Origin: Chrysemys picta bellii
Lineage: Eukaryota > Chordata > Testudines > Emydidae
Direction of reading: 5' to 3'
Assembly: GCF_011386835.1 (NCBI RefSeq)
Contig: NC_088809.1
Location: 23,691,067-23,755,066, forward strand
DNA: 64,000 nucleotides
The position numbers were made by a program, and so were the translations under genes. Below are positions 1 through 12,400 of the stretch, piece after piece. Positions within the stretch are counted from its first letter, which is position 1. Each line of letters begins with the position of its first letter. Below the pieces are notes generated by a model that made no database searches, was not told the origin of the DNA, and worked only from the letters and a program-made list of their open reading frames with translations.

Positions 1-306
1 TTTTCCATGTCCCTGGTTCCCAGGGTGGAGTTCCCCCATCCTGTAAGTATTCTTTGTTCTTAGATGTGTGCTTTACAATTGGCCATATTGATAAACATAT
101 TGTGTGTGTGACCCCAGTTTACCAAGCGATCCAGATCACTCTCCCTCAGTGGCCTGTCTTCTTCATTATTTACCACTGCCCCATCTTTGTGTCATCTGCA
201 AACTTTATCAGTGATGATTTTATGTTTTCTTCCAGGTCACTGATACAAATGTTAAACGGCATAGGGCCAAGAACCAATCCCTGTGTGACCCCACTAGAAA
301 CTCACC

Positions 307-1759
307 CAGTGGTGCCAGAACTGGAGGGGGGGGGGCGGGCAGGGCCCTTCTTGAAAGTGTGGGGGGGGGGCTGGCCCGGTCATTTTTCACCAGCGCGGAC
401 CCCCTTCCCCTCCTCTTCCTCACGAGGCCCTGTCCCACCCCTCAGCCAGGCCAGCATGCAGCCCAGCTGGAGAGCCCAGGCAGCTGTGGGGAGCTGCGCG
501 GACCCTCCATCTGCCTGGCATGTGGGGAGGAGGGGGGTGAGAGCAACCCCTGGCTGGTGTCCCCGCCTGGCCGAGGGCAGGTGGAGGTTTCGTGACTCCA
601 CACCGGCTGCCCACTCGGCTCTCCCCGACCCAGCTCTGGCCGAGGGGCGGGGGGGCCTTGGAGCCGCAGCTCAGCCCCGGTAAGAGCTGTGCAGGCACTG
701 TGAGAAGGCACGGCACGGACCCTCCACCGGCCCTGGGGGCAGGGATATGGGCCAGGGGCTGCTCGGGTCCCCTGCAGCATGGGCAGGTGGGGGGTCCACC
801 GCAGCTCCTCACAGCTGCCCGCCCAGCTTTTATCATTAGGGCCCTACCAAATTCACAGCCATGAAAAACGCATCACAGACCTTGAAATCTGGTCTCTCCC
901 CCAGAAAGCTGGTCTTTTGTGTGCTTTTACCCTGTACTATACAGATTTCACGGGGGACACCAGCGTTTCTCAAATTGGGGGTCCTGACCTAAAGCGGAGT
1001 TACAGGGCATCCCAAGGTTATTTTAGGGGGGTTTGCGTCTGCACTGCCTTCAGAGCTGGGGGGTTGGAGAGCAGCGGCTGTTGGCCAGGCACCCAGCTCT
1101 GTAGGCAGCGCCCCGCCAGCAGCAGGGCAGAAGTAAGGGTGGCAGGACTGTACCACACATCCTCATTTCTGCGCAGCTGCTGGTCGTGGTTCTGCCTTCT
1201 GAGCTGGGCTCCCAGCCAGCAGCCGCCGCTCTCCAGCTGCCCAGTTCTCAAGGCAGCGCCGCCGTCTGCAGCAGCAGAGAAGTAAGGGTAGCAGTACCGC
1301 AACCCCCCCGACAATAACCTTGCGACCCCCCACAACTCCTTTTTGGGTCAGGGCCCCTACAATTAGAGGACCATGAAATTTCAGATTTAAATATCTGAAA
1401 TAATGAAATAAACGATTTTTAAAATCCTATGAACGTGAAATTGACCAAAATGGACTGTGAATTTGGTAGGGCCCTACTTATCATGGCCGGGCTGCAGCTC
1501 CGAACCTCCCTCTTCCCCGCACCCACCATCCCTCAGCCAGAGCTGAATTGGGGAGAGCTGTGTGGGCAGCTGTGAGGAGCCTGGGTCCCTCCACCTGCCC
1601 TGGGCAGTGTCAGGGGTGCGGGCAGGGGCCTGCTTTCAGCCCCACCCTGCTCCAGGTGGAGGGGGGGTTGGGGTGGGCTCCCTGGCCCCGCTCCGGCTTG
1701 GCCAGAGGTAGGGGCTCCTGCCCCCCACCCCCACTTTTGGGAGTGCTCCGGTACCCTTG
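307..1759. mobile_element. Non-autonomous hAT-like element, GC-rich, with a second hAT inside
   Basis: The ends are CAGTGGTGCCAGAACT and, inverted, CAAGGGTACCGGAGCA, an imperfect terminal inverted repeat. The flanks are an 8-bp target duplication, aactcacc at 299-306 and aacacacc at 1760-1767 (7 of 8). Removing it restores the LINE reading frame region around it. The body is GC-rich with degenerate internal repeats of about 190 bp (similar blocks near 430, 610, 790 and 1490) and encodes nothing. G-runs near 330-372 are part of it. Confidence 0.78.
837..1476. mobile_element. Non-autonomous hAT element with 20-bp perfect TIRs
   Basis: The terminal inverted repeats are perfect over 20 bp (TAGGGCCCTACCAAATTCAC at 837-856 and its complement at 1457-1476). 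The flanks tttatcat (829-836) and cttatcat (1477-1484) are an 8-bp target duplication with one mismatch, diagnostic of hAT. Internally there is a duplicated GC-rich block ending in a motif like gcagaagtaagggt (near 1125 and 1275). There is no coding capacity. It sits inside the hAT-like element 307-1759. Confidence 0.88.
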
Positions 1760-1905
1760 AACACACCTGCTTGATGAGGATTCCCCATTTACAATTACAT
1801 TTTGAGATCTGTCAGTCAGTTTGTAAACCATGAGTAAGTACCAGGTTGGTTTTGTATCTGTCTAGTTTCTTAATGAAAACACCAAGCAGAGCTTTTTAAA
1901 AAGAG

Positions 1906-2881
1906 CAACACTTTCAGGCCCAGTTTATATGTTACAGAAGTTCTGGACAGAGCACAAATAAAGTGCTTTGCTTCACAATTTACCCTGAAGTGGTACAAAC
2001 CCATGTTCAGCAGTAGGAGCCTCGTTCCTCCTGCATAGAGCTGCCAGACTGCTGTGGTAAGCCAAACCCCAGTAGTGCCAGGTGCACCTTCCTAGGCAGG
2101 CCCACTGCCTCCAGCTACTGCACCAGCCCTAGAGTCAGCTAGACACACCTCTTCCCAACTGGTCTGCCAGCTGCCCTGACCCTTCCCACCTAGCCACCTA
2201 TGTCCCTCCTGAGCAGGAGGAAAACAGCAGCAGCAGATGGACCCTCAGCAGATTCATCACATTGCTAACTATTTCTCCCCAGCAGATTCATCAGAGCAGC
2301 AATGCAAGCTGCCAGTCAAGCTGCAAGCCCCAGATCAGCTCATTGTAGCTACCTTTTGGAACTGTAAAAGGAATTCAAACGGTCTCAGGCACGGACACCA
2401 AAGAGCATTCTCTGCAAGTCTTTCCAGCTTGCTTGAAGACACACTTTGCAAGCACAACCATAATTCTACCCCTTTGTGTTTATTCATGACTCCAATCATT
2501 TATGTGGTCAAATGCCATTTTTCAGTCAGACGCAATCTTAACTCTCTTCCCTGCTGAGGGTGTATTACTACAATGGAGTCTTTAATTTCAGCATCACATG
2601 CTACTTCTCATATCATGTGTGAACTCAGCTGACATTCCCTCACTTTTGAGAGCTTACTCGTATAACCTCAGGCCACAAGCCTGCAGACATCTATTTATGC
2701 CCAGGAGAAGTCCAACTGTAATCACGTGCAGATAGTTATTATGTGCATGAGTGTTTGCAGGATTGGACCTTTAATGCCACCTTCATATCAGTTTTGTATG
2801 GGCTCTATACACATGTGAACATTACGGATTATTTGTATTTTTACACACATTTGAGTACTGATTTACTGAACATTCACTGTC
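1906..2881. other. Intronic sequence, nothing recognised
   Basis: I see no exon, RNA or clear repeat here. A 14-bp word, cagcagattcatca, occurs twice near 2248 and 2281, and the ORFs are short and unconserved. This belongs to the intron downstream of exon 12. Confidence 0.5.
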
Positions 2882-2946
2882 AAATCCCGGCCCCAATGAA
2901 GTCTATGGGAGTTTTCCCATTGATTCCAATGGGGACAGGATTTCAG
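2882..2946. repeat. Short palindromic MITE-like repeat
   Basis: The sequence folds on itself: the arm aaatcccggccccaatgaag faces its near-complement ending in ggggacaggattt around a short centre. Related copies are at 22090-22156 and 23931-23988. The consensus (aaatcctggccc ... with its complement) is a common reptile and bird interspersed repeat by my recollection. Confidence 0.6.
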
Positions 2947-3220
2947 CCTATAGCGTTACCTTTGCAGTACATGTTTGAACTACTTACCCATCTGACTCCA
3001 GAGTTTATTTCTCACACCCATCCCTTCCCTTCTACAACAAACGGGTATTCCGGCTAGTGAGAGAGGACACGAGCCTGTAAGACGGAGAGCTCTGAGTGTA
3101 GGAGATTAGCAAACAGCTGCTGAGAGCATCTGGGCTCAGGGAGGTGGCCCCTCTTACTCGCTAATGGAATGGAATGAGTCCACTCAAACGCACCAGTCAG
3201 GTGACATTGCGGGAAGTTAC

Positions 3221-3400
3221 CTTTCCCCCGTTCTCTCCGCTGCAGTAAGCCCTTGGGTCCCACTGCTTCTCTCCCTGCATGTCTGAACATAGGTCCTCCT
3301 CCTCCTCCTCCTCCAAAATATCTGACAGGTCAGAGCTGCGGTTGTGCTCAGCAAGCAGATTCAGCTGCCGTTTTCCTGCTTCTGCTATTTTCTCTTCCTG
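3221..3400 (-). CDS. TSPOAP1: TSPOAP1 exon 12 of window, acidic poly-Glu segment
   Basis: This exon of 180 bp reads [40 protein letters not shown], then GENGGK. It matches human NSDLSDI followed by a longer glutamate run and RENGAK. The glutamates are encoded by a short pure triplet array (tcc on the plus strand, near 3296-3315). The acceptor shows tandem NAG sites, tagcag, so use of the second would drop the first Gln. The donor is AAAG/gtaact. Confidence 0.88.
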
Positions 3401-6400
3401 CTATTGAAAAGAAAAACCTCTGATGTAGAACTCAGACCTCGGAGACAGGCTCACCATTTCAGCAACGTACAACGCTGCACTTCCCCTTCTGCCTAAGGAT
3501 AGCAATCTTAAGTATGGCAGGAGACGAGAGCAGAACGGGGATAGAGAGCAATTTATGTGGGCAAAAGGAAAAATCACTCAGCGTGTCGTATCTGGGGGGG
3601 AAGAACCGGGCTCCTATACATTGCACAGGACTCTGCATGATTCACTCGCAGCTCTGGGGTTCAAAAACAATGCCCCCTTTAGGCAGAAACTCTCCCACGG
3701 TAACACAAACCTCTCTTTTGACTTTGGGCACCATCAGAGAAGAGTCTCCTCGGGAAATTTCTTTCATCAGTTTCTTTCCAGGGGACACGCTTCCATTCCT
3801 GTCTGAGTCTCTGCAACTGTCCACACCCAGCTCAGCCTGGTGGGTGGAGAGCTGAGGCTCTGGACTCAAGCACTGCTCATTTGCCTTCCTCTCTCTGTCA
3901 ATGGTTGACTCTTGCAACCGCTCCTCCACAAAGCATGCGTGGCAGGTCTCCATGGGCATCTTCCCGTCACTGCTTTCTAGCTCCGGTTCTTTGCTCACAG
4001 AGAGCTCCTCCTGGAAAAGAAACTGGCTGGGTCAGGAAGCGGAGGCTGCATGATTATTTCTCAGTCCCAGGCCCTGGCTCACACATTCCCTATCTCAGCA
4101 GCTTGGCGGAAGAGGGTGATGGACAAATGCCTTTGCAGCCATCAGGGGTTGTGGGGAGCGAGACACAGACAACCTTGAGCTTGACACTTTGCAGGGAGTT
4201 TTGCTGCTACTAGAAGTCGGGTAGCCTGTCTATAGCCAGTCATGGTGCAGGAGGCTTCCCCTACCCAGCCCTGCCAAGGGACTCTAGTCATACCCAGCCC
4301 TGGCAGTGCAAAGCACCCCCATCTTGACTTGCAGCAAAACCTGCTGCTTTAGTCCGGGGCTCCCCACACAGCTCCGCCTGTGCCCCTCAACCCTGCTTGC
4401 CGGTCCCCATCTCTTTCCCCTCTATTCCAATCCTTTGCACCCTTCAGTGCAAACTACAGACCACGACTAAGACAGTGGTGATTTGGGGTGTGAAACATCC
4501 ATTCATGGTTAAGATGAAAGCAATCCCCCTGGATTAAACCCCGTCAGCCCATGTGGCATGCAAGTGCAGGAGCAGCGTTTAATGTGGCCCCTTTCTGCTT
4601 TGCACTGGAAACACTCCATGTTCCTTCTAGCGTTTTGTGACTGGGGTTGGCATTACACTGGAGTGACCTCACCCATTGCTAGTGACTGACTCTTTCTGGT
4701 TTTAAGATGCAGGCTGACAGCAAAGGCACAAAGTAGACTGGGCTTATAGAAGAGAAGAAACGGGGATCAGTACATAGGCCAATATTTCGATGGGCACCAC
4801 TGGGCCATCCTGCTAACTACACCTCTCAGCCTGCCCCAGTGCCGCAGTCTATCCCAAAGGAGAAGCCTAAAGAGTTGTCCTAAGTGTCAAAGAGACAAAG
4901 ATTCTCCTCCACAGTTGTGACTGCACAACACAGGTTAACAGGCCTCCTCTGCCCCATGCCTGCTGCCTGAATTCCTCAGACTACCAGCCACCACCCCTCA
5001 CAGAGTGCTCTGCATCCCTGAATGGCTGATTATCACACCTTGATCAGACCTGTCCCCCCAGGGCCTGTCTACATTACAGTCAGAGATGGGACTGCGGCAT
5101 GTGGAGACATACCTGAGCTAGCTTTGACCTAGTTAGCTCGAGTATCAATAGCGATGACACCGTGGTAGCCTGGGCGGCAGCGGGGGCTGTACAGCCTGCC
5201 CAGGACCCTAGGCGTGTGGACTCAAGCAGCCAGCTGCTGCTGCTGCAGCTTCACTCCTATTGTTATTCCATTTAGCTAGACCAAAGCTAGCCTCTGAGTG
5301 CAGATTCCCCCAGACTGCTTAGTGCTATGGGAACCCCCACTCCTGATCGGCTACCGCCCCTGCAGATGTTTTGCTGGCTGCCTGTACAGACTGCCTCTGT
5401 ACCCAGCACAGCTCACAGCGACCAATCCCGCAGTGTGCAGAAGCCTGCACTGATAGGAGATGGCTGGATGGCGAATGCCGTACAAACACCATCATCACCA
5501 CCTATAAGAATAATGACGATGGTGCCTTTTCCATCACCCCCATTTCCTATCTCCTGCCTCCTGGGTGCAGTTCTCTGATCTGCTGGTGCACATGCAGCTG
5601 AGCAATGAGGTTCATTTGTCCCCTCCTGTTCTGTGCACACAGCAAAGCAGGCAACGCTCCCCTGTTATTCTGCCACCAGTGTGAGCCACACACTCTCAAA
5701 GACAGTGTGTCACCTGACAAGGAGAAAAACGGCACTGTGTCATTTCCCTGTACATTCTCTCTGCTCCCCCCAACGAGGTCTGTTTCCCTTCCCCTTTCCA
5801 GTGTCTTAGACTTCATGACCAGCATTCCCAGGCACTCACCGTCCCCTGGGCCTCGATGTCTTCACCAGGGCCCTTCAATGCTGCTGCCCTCGACGGCTCG
5901 GGTTCTTCGCCCACTCCTGTAGGCTGCGGAAGGGAAATCAGACACTGCTCATCTCTTGCAGTGTCTGAAACTGGGGATGATGTGCCCAACACTTGCACCG
6001 AGGAAACCCGGGGAGAGGAGAGGCGCAGGTGTGGGGAGATCTTCCCTGGCAGACAATTCACTGAGCCGTCACAGCTGGGAGTGGTGTGGACAGTGAATTT
6101 GGCATCTGAACCGTCAGTGGAACACTTCTGTGGAGGGAAGAGCGGAGCTGTGCAGTGTGTAACTGGCATTCGCTTGGGATGAGAGCCCTTGGGTTCCCCA
6201 CAGAGCAGTCTGGAAGTAAGACTGGTAGAAACAACAGCCTGTGATAGTGAGGAATGTCTAGAAGCTTTCAGCAAGGCTGAGGGGATCTGGGCTGGCACCG
6301 AATCAGCTGATTCTCCATACAGAGACATAGTTCTCACAGAGACCTCCCGGCACACCTGGAACATCTGCAGCTGGGACAGCTCCACTAGGACACTGCCAGC

Positions 6401-9400
6401 AGTTGGAGATGCAACTTCCATCACCTGCAACAGAGAAACAGGAAGAGTCTCTTTCTTGTGCACAGGTAACAGCTTCCAGTAGCATGTGGAGACATACCTG
6501 AGCTAGCTTTGACCTAGTTAGCTCGAGAATGAACAGCAATGACCCGGTGGTAGCCTGGGCAGCAGCGGGGGCTGTAAAGCCTGCCCAGGACCCTAGGCGT
6601 GTGGACTCAAGCAGCCAGCGTCCAACCCTACTCTCCTTCTATCGTTTTTCAAAGCTCCTGGCAGTTGAGTGGTAGCAAGAAACTGCAGCTGTCCAGCCCT
6701 TCTGCGGCTGGAGATGAGGCAAGTCACAGCAGACAGAGAAAAGAGAATAGGTCACCCCAGCAAGAACCCAACTCTCCAACTGTGACTGCAGCCCCACAAA
6801 GGACTCCTGGGGCTGCCCCAGGACAAAGGGCAGGTCCCAAAGAAGGGGGGAAGGGGCTGGCTGTGGGAAGCCCTTGCTGGCAGAACCAGAATTGGCAAAA
6901 TGCTCTGTTAAAAGCAGCAATGAGAGCCAATGAACCCTCTCCAATTTTAGCACATCCATATGGCATTAGCTGTTGAGATTTTCTCTTTTGCCCAGATTTA
7001 GTTACCTTCAACTGCATGAGAAATGTGGAGATTTTACAAGCTAGAACTATCATCTCCCCTTTCTCCAGTCCCCCCCCCCCCCATCTGAGTCCTCGGAACC
7101 AAATGCTGACTCTTCTTGTTTCCTAATACTGGCATCATTCCCAGCCAAGCCAACTGGCTGCTGCTTCCCTCCCTCCCAAGCCCTGACAGTCTTCCAGGCT
7201 CCTTGGCTTTGGCCTGGGGAAAGGAAAAGACTTGCCATTTCCTGTCCGAACGGTTCTGTGCTGTGCACTTTTCCTGGTTGCTGTGTTTCACCCTACAGGG
7301 GCAAGGCTACACTGCACAGACCCAGTGCAATGAGACTCAGAGCCCGGGTCAACGGACGTGTGGCGCTCATGCTCTGGAGCAGAAAACAGCAGTGTAGTCA
7401 TTCGGGCTCCTGCTGGGCCCTGAAACCAAGTGAGAGGGGAGGGTTTTGGAGCCTGGGCTCCAGCCCAATCCTGAATGTCTACACTGGTAGTTTTAGCCCG
7501 TAGAGCGAACCCTGCAAGCCCCATTCATTAACCAGGGCTCTGAGGCTCGCTGCCACAGGTTTTCTTGCAATGTAAATGTACTCGAGGCGGCTGCGTTTCC
7601 CACAGGTACAGTATGTTGCAGGTCAGTTTCAGCTTGTAATGCTCTAAGGGATTCTCTGCAAGCATCTGTACTGGAGTGTGGAGCATTCATACCCCACTCT
7701 CCTTTCCTGCTTCTAAGGTAGAGGGTGAGTTCCCTCACCAAGGGCTTGAAATATGCATCTGATGCCTACTAACACAAAAACCTTTCAGAAGTACCTAAGT
7801 GACCTGCGTGCTTGAGGGCCAGGTTTCAAAAAGGACTTAGACACCTAAAGATTTAGACAAGTGACTAATGGGAATTTTAAAAGAGCCTCTGCAGGTTCGG
7901 CGCCTAACCTGCAATCAATGGGAATTAGGAACCTAACCTGCTTAGATGGTTTGGAAAATTTGCCTATGTGTAGATAAATCTCTGATAATTTTCATATGAT
8001 TCTACATTGTGCCTCTTCATGTAACCTTGTAGTGGGTCTATCCACGTGTGACCTCTGTTTTCATGAAACTTTGTATCAAAGCCTCATATATCAGGGGGTA
8101 GCCGTGTTAGTCTGTATCTACAAAAACAACAAGGAGTCTGGTGGCACCTTAAAGACTAACAGATTTATTTGGGCATGAGCTTTCGTGAGTAAAACTCACG
8201 AAAGCTAAAGCCTCATATAGAAACTTTGCATTGAACCTTGGTATAATGTTATAGCCCCTAAGGATAGAGTAAGATAGAACAAAAATGTCTTTTTGCTAGT
8301 AGAACAAGATCTTTCCCCCCCACACACACTCTTAATCAATTGCCCTGTTGAATGAACAAGGTGTGAATGAGTAAAGGCTTGGAAGGCAGCACCTCCAGAC
8401 AGCTGCAACCCTTGGAGAGGGAATGGAAGCCAGACCCAAGGACAATCAAACTTGTCAAGTGGGCTCATTAAAGAAGAGCAGACATACTGACGGCCTCAGG
8501 GGTTAGAAGCAAGCACCTTCTTTTGGAAACACCCTCTTTGCAGCATTGGGACAACACCCAGAGGGAAGCAGCACAAAGGACCAATGAATACAGACACAGA
8601 TTTTGAAGCTGGTACAGATTTGCATGAGAGGGAAGCTGCTATAAAAGTGAGGTGTGTTGCAGAGGACCCCGGGTCTCGTCTTGTCAACATGGGAGCATCG
8701 ATCCGGATCGGCAGAAGCCCGGCTCCACCCCTCCCCCATCTAACTCACCTGGCCACTGCAGTTAAGGGGACCAACTAGTTGGTAACAACAAGACGGAGTG
8801 TGCTTGTGTGTGTGAGTGTAATATATATATCCTATGCATATGATACAGTGTTAATTAATACATGTATTACTAATAAATGTGGCGTTTTGCCTTATTCCCC
8901 CTGAAAAGATCCTGTGCAGTACTTTAAGTACAACATTTTGGTGGAGAATTACGAAAGGGGGAAAGGTATCTCGAGCATTTATTGAGTAATGAAACAAACT
9001 TTGATACTGAGTAATGGAAAAGTGATCACAAACCTTGAAAAGTATTAATAAGTAATCGATTATTAAGGTGTGCACACCCCCGGTGGTAGAAGCCCGGGTA
9101 AAGAGAGGAGGAGAAGTAGCTTTCTCACTCCCCCGGTCCGTAGAGTTGCCGGCATTAGAAAGAAGGGAGGAGAAGTCGCTTTCTCGCTCCAGGAAAGAAG
9201 TATTGGTAAATAAGAGTAAGAGGATAAGCATTGCTGTTTTAGTCCCAAGAGGCGGTTGGGTATACTAGAAAATGTTTAAATGTAAGCAGTCTTTTAAGAA
9301 GGCTCCCGGAGAGGAGACTGAGAAATTGGCATTTGTAAAAGATGTTACCCCTTTGGAACAAATCTTGCAAAAATTCGGACACAGCCCTTGGTCTGATCAA

Positions 9401-12400
9401 GTGTTAGCTGATGTCCACACAATTTCAGACCTAGAAGATAAATTGGCTGTCCACACACTGATCTATAAACCCGCAACTCCAATAAAAAAAAGAAGCAGCT
9501 GCAGTTTGGCTTCTGTGGAAAACCTGTAACGAGGTATTCCTTCAATTGGCTGAACGTAAAAATGAAAACAAGAAACTGCACCAAGATTTACAAGCCTTTG
9601 ATGCAGAAGCAGAGAAACGGGTCTGTATGTCCATTAGCACCAAACCCAGGTAGATGCCCTTAAGGTTGGGCACAGAGAGTTAAAACAGCACTCTCAAATT
9701 TTACAGCAGCAGTAACATCAGGAGAAGGGACATTTGAGACCCCAGAAGGGGCAGACTTTTGGGATCCTTCTGGAGATTGGGAACGGGATATTTGGGTAAA
9801 TTCCTCCTCCCAGGGCCAAAATGCCATTGCAACAGTACCAAAAAGAACAGTCACAACTACAGGAGAGGAAGTGAAAGTGAAACAGTTAACAACAGTGCCT
9901 GCTTCTGCCTCAGATCTCCAGGCCATGGCAAAATGGCTGGGGATTTTAAAACGGGAATTTTTTTCTAGATGGAGTGTTACCGCCCTTTTACTGGGAGAAA
10001 GGGAGGATTTACACTCACAAGAAATGCACCGCTTAATGAGCATGTGTGCAGCCCCAAGTACCGAACACACTGTGGCAGAGACTGAGCAGGGTCTGCCATG
10101 GTGGGAGCACTGTGCTAATTTTGTTTCTAAGCTTCTATCTTTCAGCCTCCAAACCAGAACATCAGGAGAGCTGGTACCTGCTGAAGAGTTTTAAAAATAC
10201 CATTGTTATAGTGTCGCGACAAAGTCTGTGTTCAGTGTTCTGTGTCTGTATCTGGTGGGTGTCCTGTGCTAGCATTGGGTCCAGAGAGAGAGAGAGGGGT
10301 TACTACACTAGACAGGGTAAATGCCCTTTCCTCTCTCTACTTCCCCCATCTCCAACCAAATTATCAATCACCACTTGTGTCCAAAAAACTTTGGTCCCCA
10401 GTGCATCAGGTTTATTTTTTGTTAGGTTCTCTAATAGTCATTTTGTTGTTAATTTTTGTTATTGATACATTTGTATTGTCAGTTACATTTACTTGTATTG
10501 TTAATTCCACACCTTCCTCTATGCACTCTGGTTCTACTTCCCCAAGCCCTGAAGGGTAGTTCTTGGGGCCTGCATAACCTGTAAGACCTTGGCCCATGAT
10601 TGCAGGGCCCCATCTTTCAGGTCCCCAGAGACCTCTTGAGAACAACTGTTAGGAATAGGGGATTCTGCAAAATTTTAGCAACTGAATGTTAGTTTAAGTC
10701 CAAATCAGCTTAACCTTGCATGACAACTGTGGTACACCTACAAAATCTTATTTGTTGTGTGTGCTTAAGGAGGTCCTGACCTCAGTGACTTTTATTGTTT
10801 GATGGCTATTGCAGCATCAAACTTGGGCCTCTACGTACCCTCAGCGGCTCCATTTCTGTTGGTCGGTGTGCGTCTGACACCGCCCCACAGCTAGTGAGCT
10901 CCTTGCAATCCTCCCCCAAGCCGAAGCCTGAGTCGTGCCGAAGCGGGATTTCCCAACTAGACATTACCCCACATATGTCACCAAGAGGGTCTAATTGAGC
11001 AGGTGTGCTCAGAGCACGGATCAGATCTCACCCAACAGATAACCGGGGACAAGCAGCGCGATAATTTTTCATGGGTGTGTGTCTCCGCCTAGTGGTTAGG
11101 AAAGAGGGACTACGTCCACAGGAGAAAGTGAGAGGCCCACCCTGAATAACCAGGGGGTCAGGGCGCACACCAGTGTTGTGGAGAACTTGGTTCTAGTCCT
11201 TGTTCCAATGAATAGTGAATTATTGATACAAAGTGGAACAACTTCAACAGGCAAAATCGAGAGCTCCCTGCCCTTGAATACCCAATAGCCCAGTGGATAG
11301 GGCTTCCCAAGTGATGTAAGAGCCCTAGATTAAAGTCTCCCCTCCACATCAGGCAGAGCAGCTCTCCCAGACCTCCGGGGGCCTGGGCTATAGGCTACCA
11401 TGCGGTAGGTTTCTCTCTGGCTTTTCATGAGAAAGGCCTGAGTTTCTCCTGCTACAGCACGGCTGACCTGGCTGAGATGCCTAACTCCAGGAGAGGGTCA
11501 CTGCTGAGTCCTGAGCGGAGAGCTGCACCTCCCCCTGCTCAACACCCAGGGGCCTAGAGGCCCTCACCAGTGCTAGTCAGTGCAGCCTTGCGGGAGCCCT
11601 AGGCATCACTAGCCGTGTGAACCACAGCAGGCCTGGCCTTGGCAGAATAGCGACACACTGAGTGTCAGCTACCCAGGTAAGCACAGCCTTGACCGGAGAA
11701 GACGGTACAAGAACACCCAGAGTTCTCAAGTAACTACATAAACACATTTGTAAGAGGTGGTACAGGACCACACCGACCCTGCGTAAAGGTAAGGAGGGGA
11801 CAACAGATAACGGATGAGGATGTTTTGCTGGTACTAGCAGGTACAAAGAGAAGGGTGGTAACTAACCACGTCTGGAGTGTAACACGTCCCTTGTTATGCT
11901 GATTGAGCAAGTACCTTGTCACAAGCATCCATGTGTTAGTGTCCCTGTGGCTCCTATGGGGCGTTAGGACCCTGCTTGGCTGACGACAAACCCGGCCAAG
12001 CGCCTTCACCACCGAACCGAGCCTGTGGCCTTTCTTATGGATAACATTGAAGTCTGCTGAATCCACATGCTGCACTGTCTGCTAGCGCAGCTGAGATAGG
12101 CACTCCAAGAACGGCAGCACTAGCTGCATTAACAACTCTGCAGCACGAACAACAGTTAGGTGCCTAAATGCCTCTGCATTTCACTCCTGGTTAGGGAGCT
12201 GGCATCTGCGGCTCCCTTCCAGGCCCCGTTCTGCTAGGCGCTGTGCAAACTGATACCAAAAAGATGGTTCCTGCTGCAAAGAGCTTACACTCTAGCTCTA
12301 ATACAGGAGACAGACCCCCGAGGGAGCACAAGAAAACAACACCTGGCAACCTGATTGGCAGTGATCTCACAATAGCAGCTGCCCTATCTGCTGTCAAGGT

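Larger units (their letters stand above)
40..1905 (-). mobile_element. CR1-type LINE reverse transcriptase relic, split by nested hAT insertion
   Basis: Read on the minus strand, 1905 to 1768 and then 306 to about 40 form one broken reverse-transcriptase segment. It includes VIVNGESSSS, GLVLGPMPFNI and the catalytic-site motif FADDTK, the usual CR1/L2-clade order. The halves are separated by a 1.45-kb hAT element (307-1759). The ORF has substitutions and no intact ends, so this is an old dead copy. The exact LINE clade is uncertain. Confidence 0.75.
7985..8940 (+). mobile_element. Probable endogenous retrovirus 5-prime LTR, interrupted by a SINE
   Basis: An LTR is suggested by a TATA box (TATAAAA at 8640-8646), a polyadenylation signal (AATAAA at 8872-8877) about 225 bp later, and a downstream tggtggagaattacg segment that could be a primer-binding region, followed by a gag-like frame. 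The right end is near 8936-8940; the left end is uncertain. A SINE with perfect 13-bp target duplications sits in the U3 part. No matching 3-prime LTR was found, so this is a truncated provirus. Confidence 0.5.

Noticed and set aside
54..683. Long plus-strand ORF of 209 codons
   Set aside because: It runs antisense through a LINE RT relic and into GC-rich hAT sequence; no domain and no conserved start.
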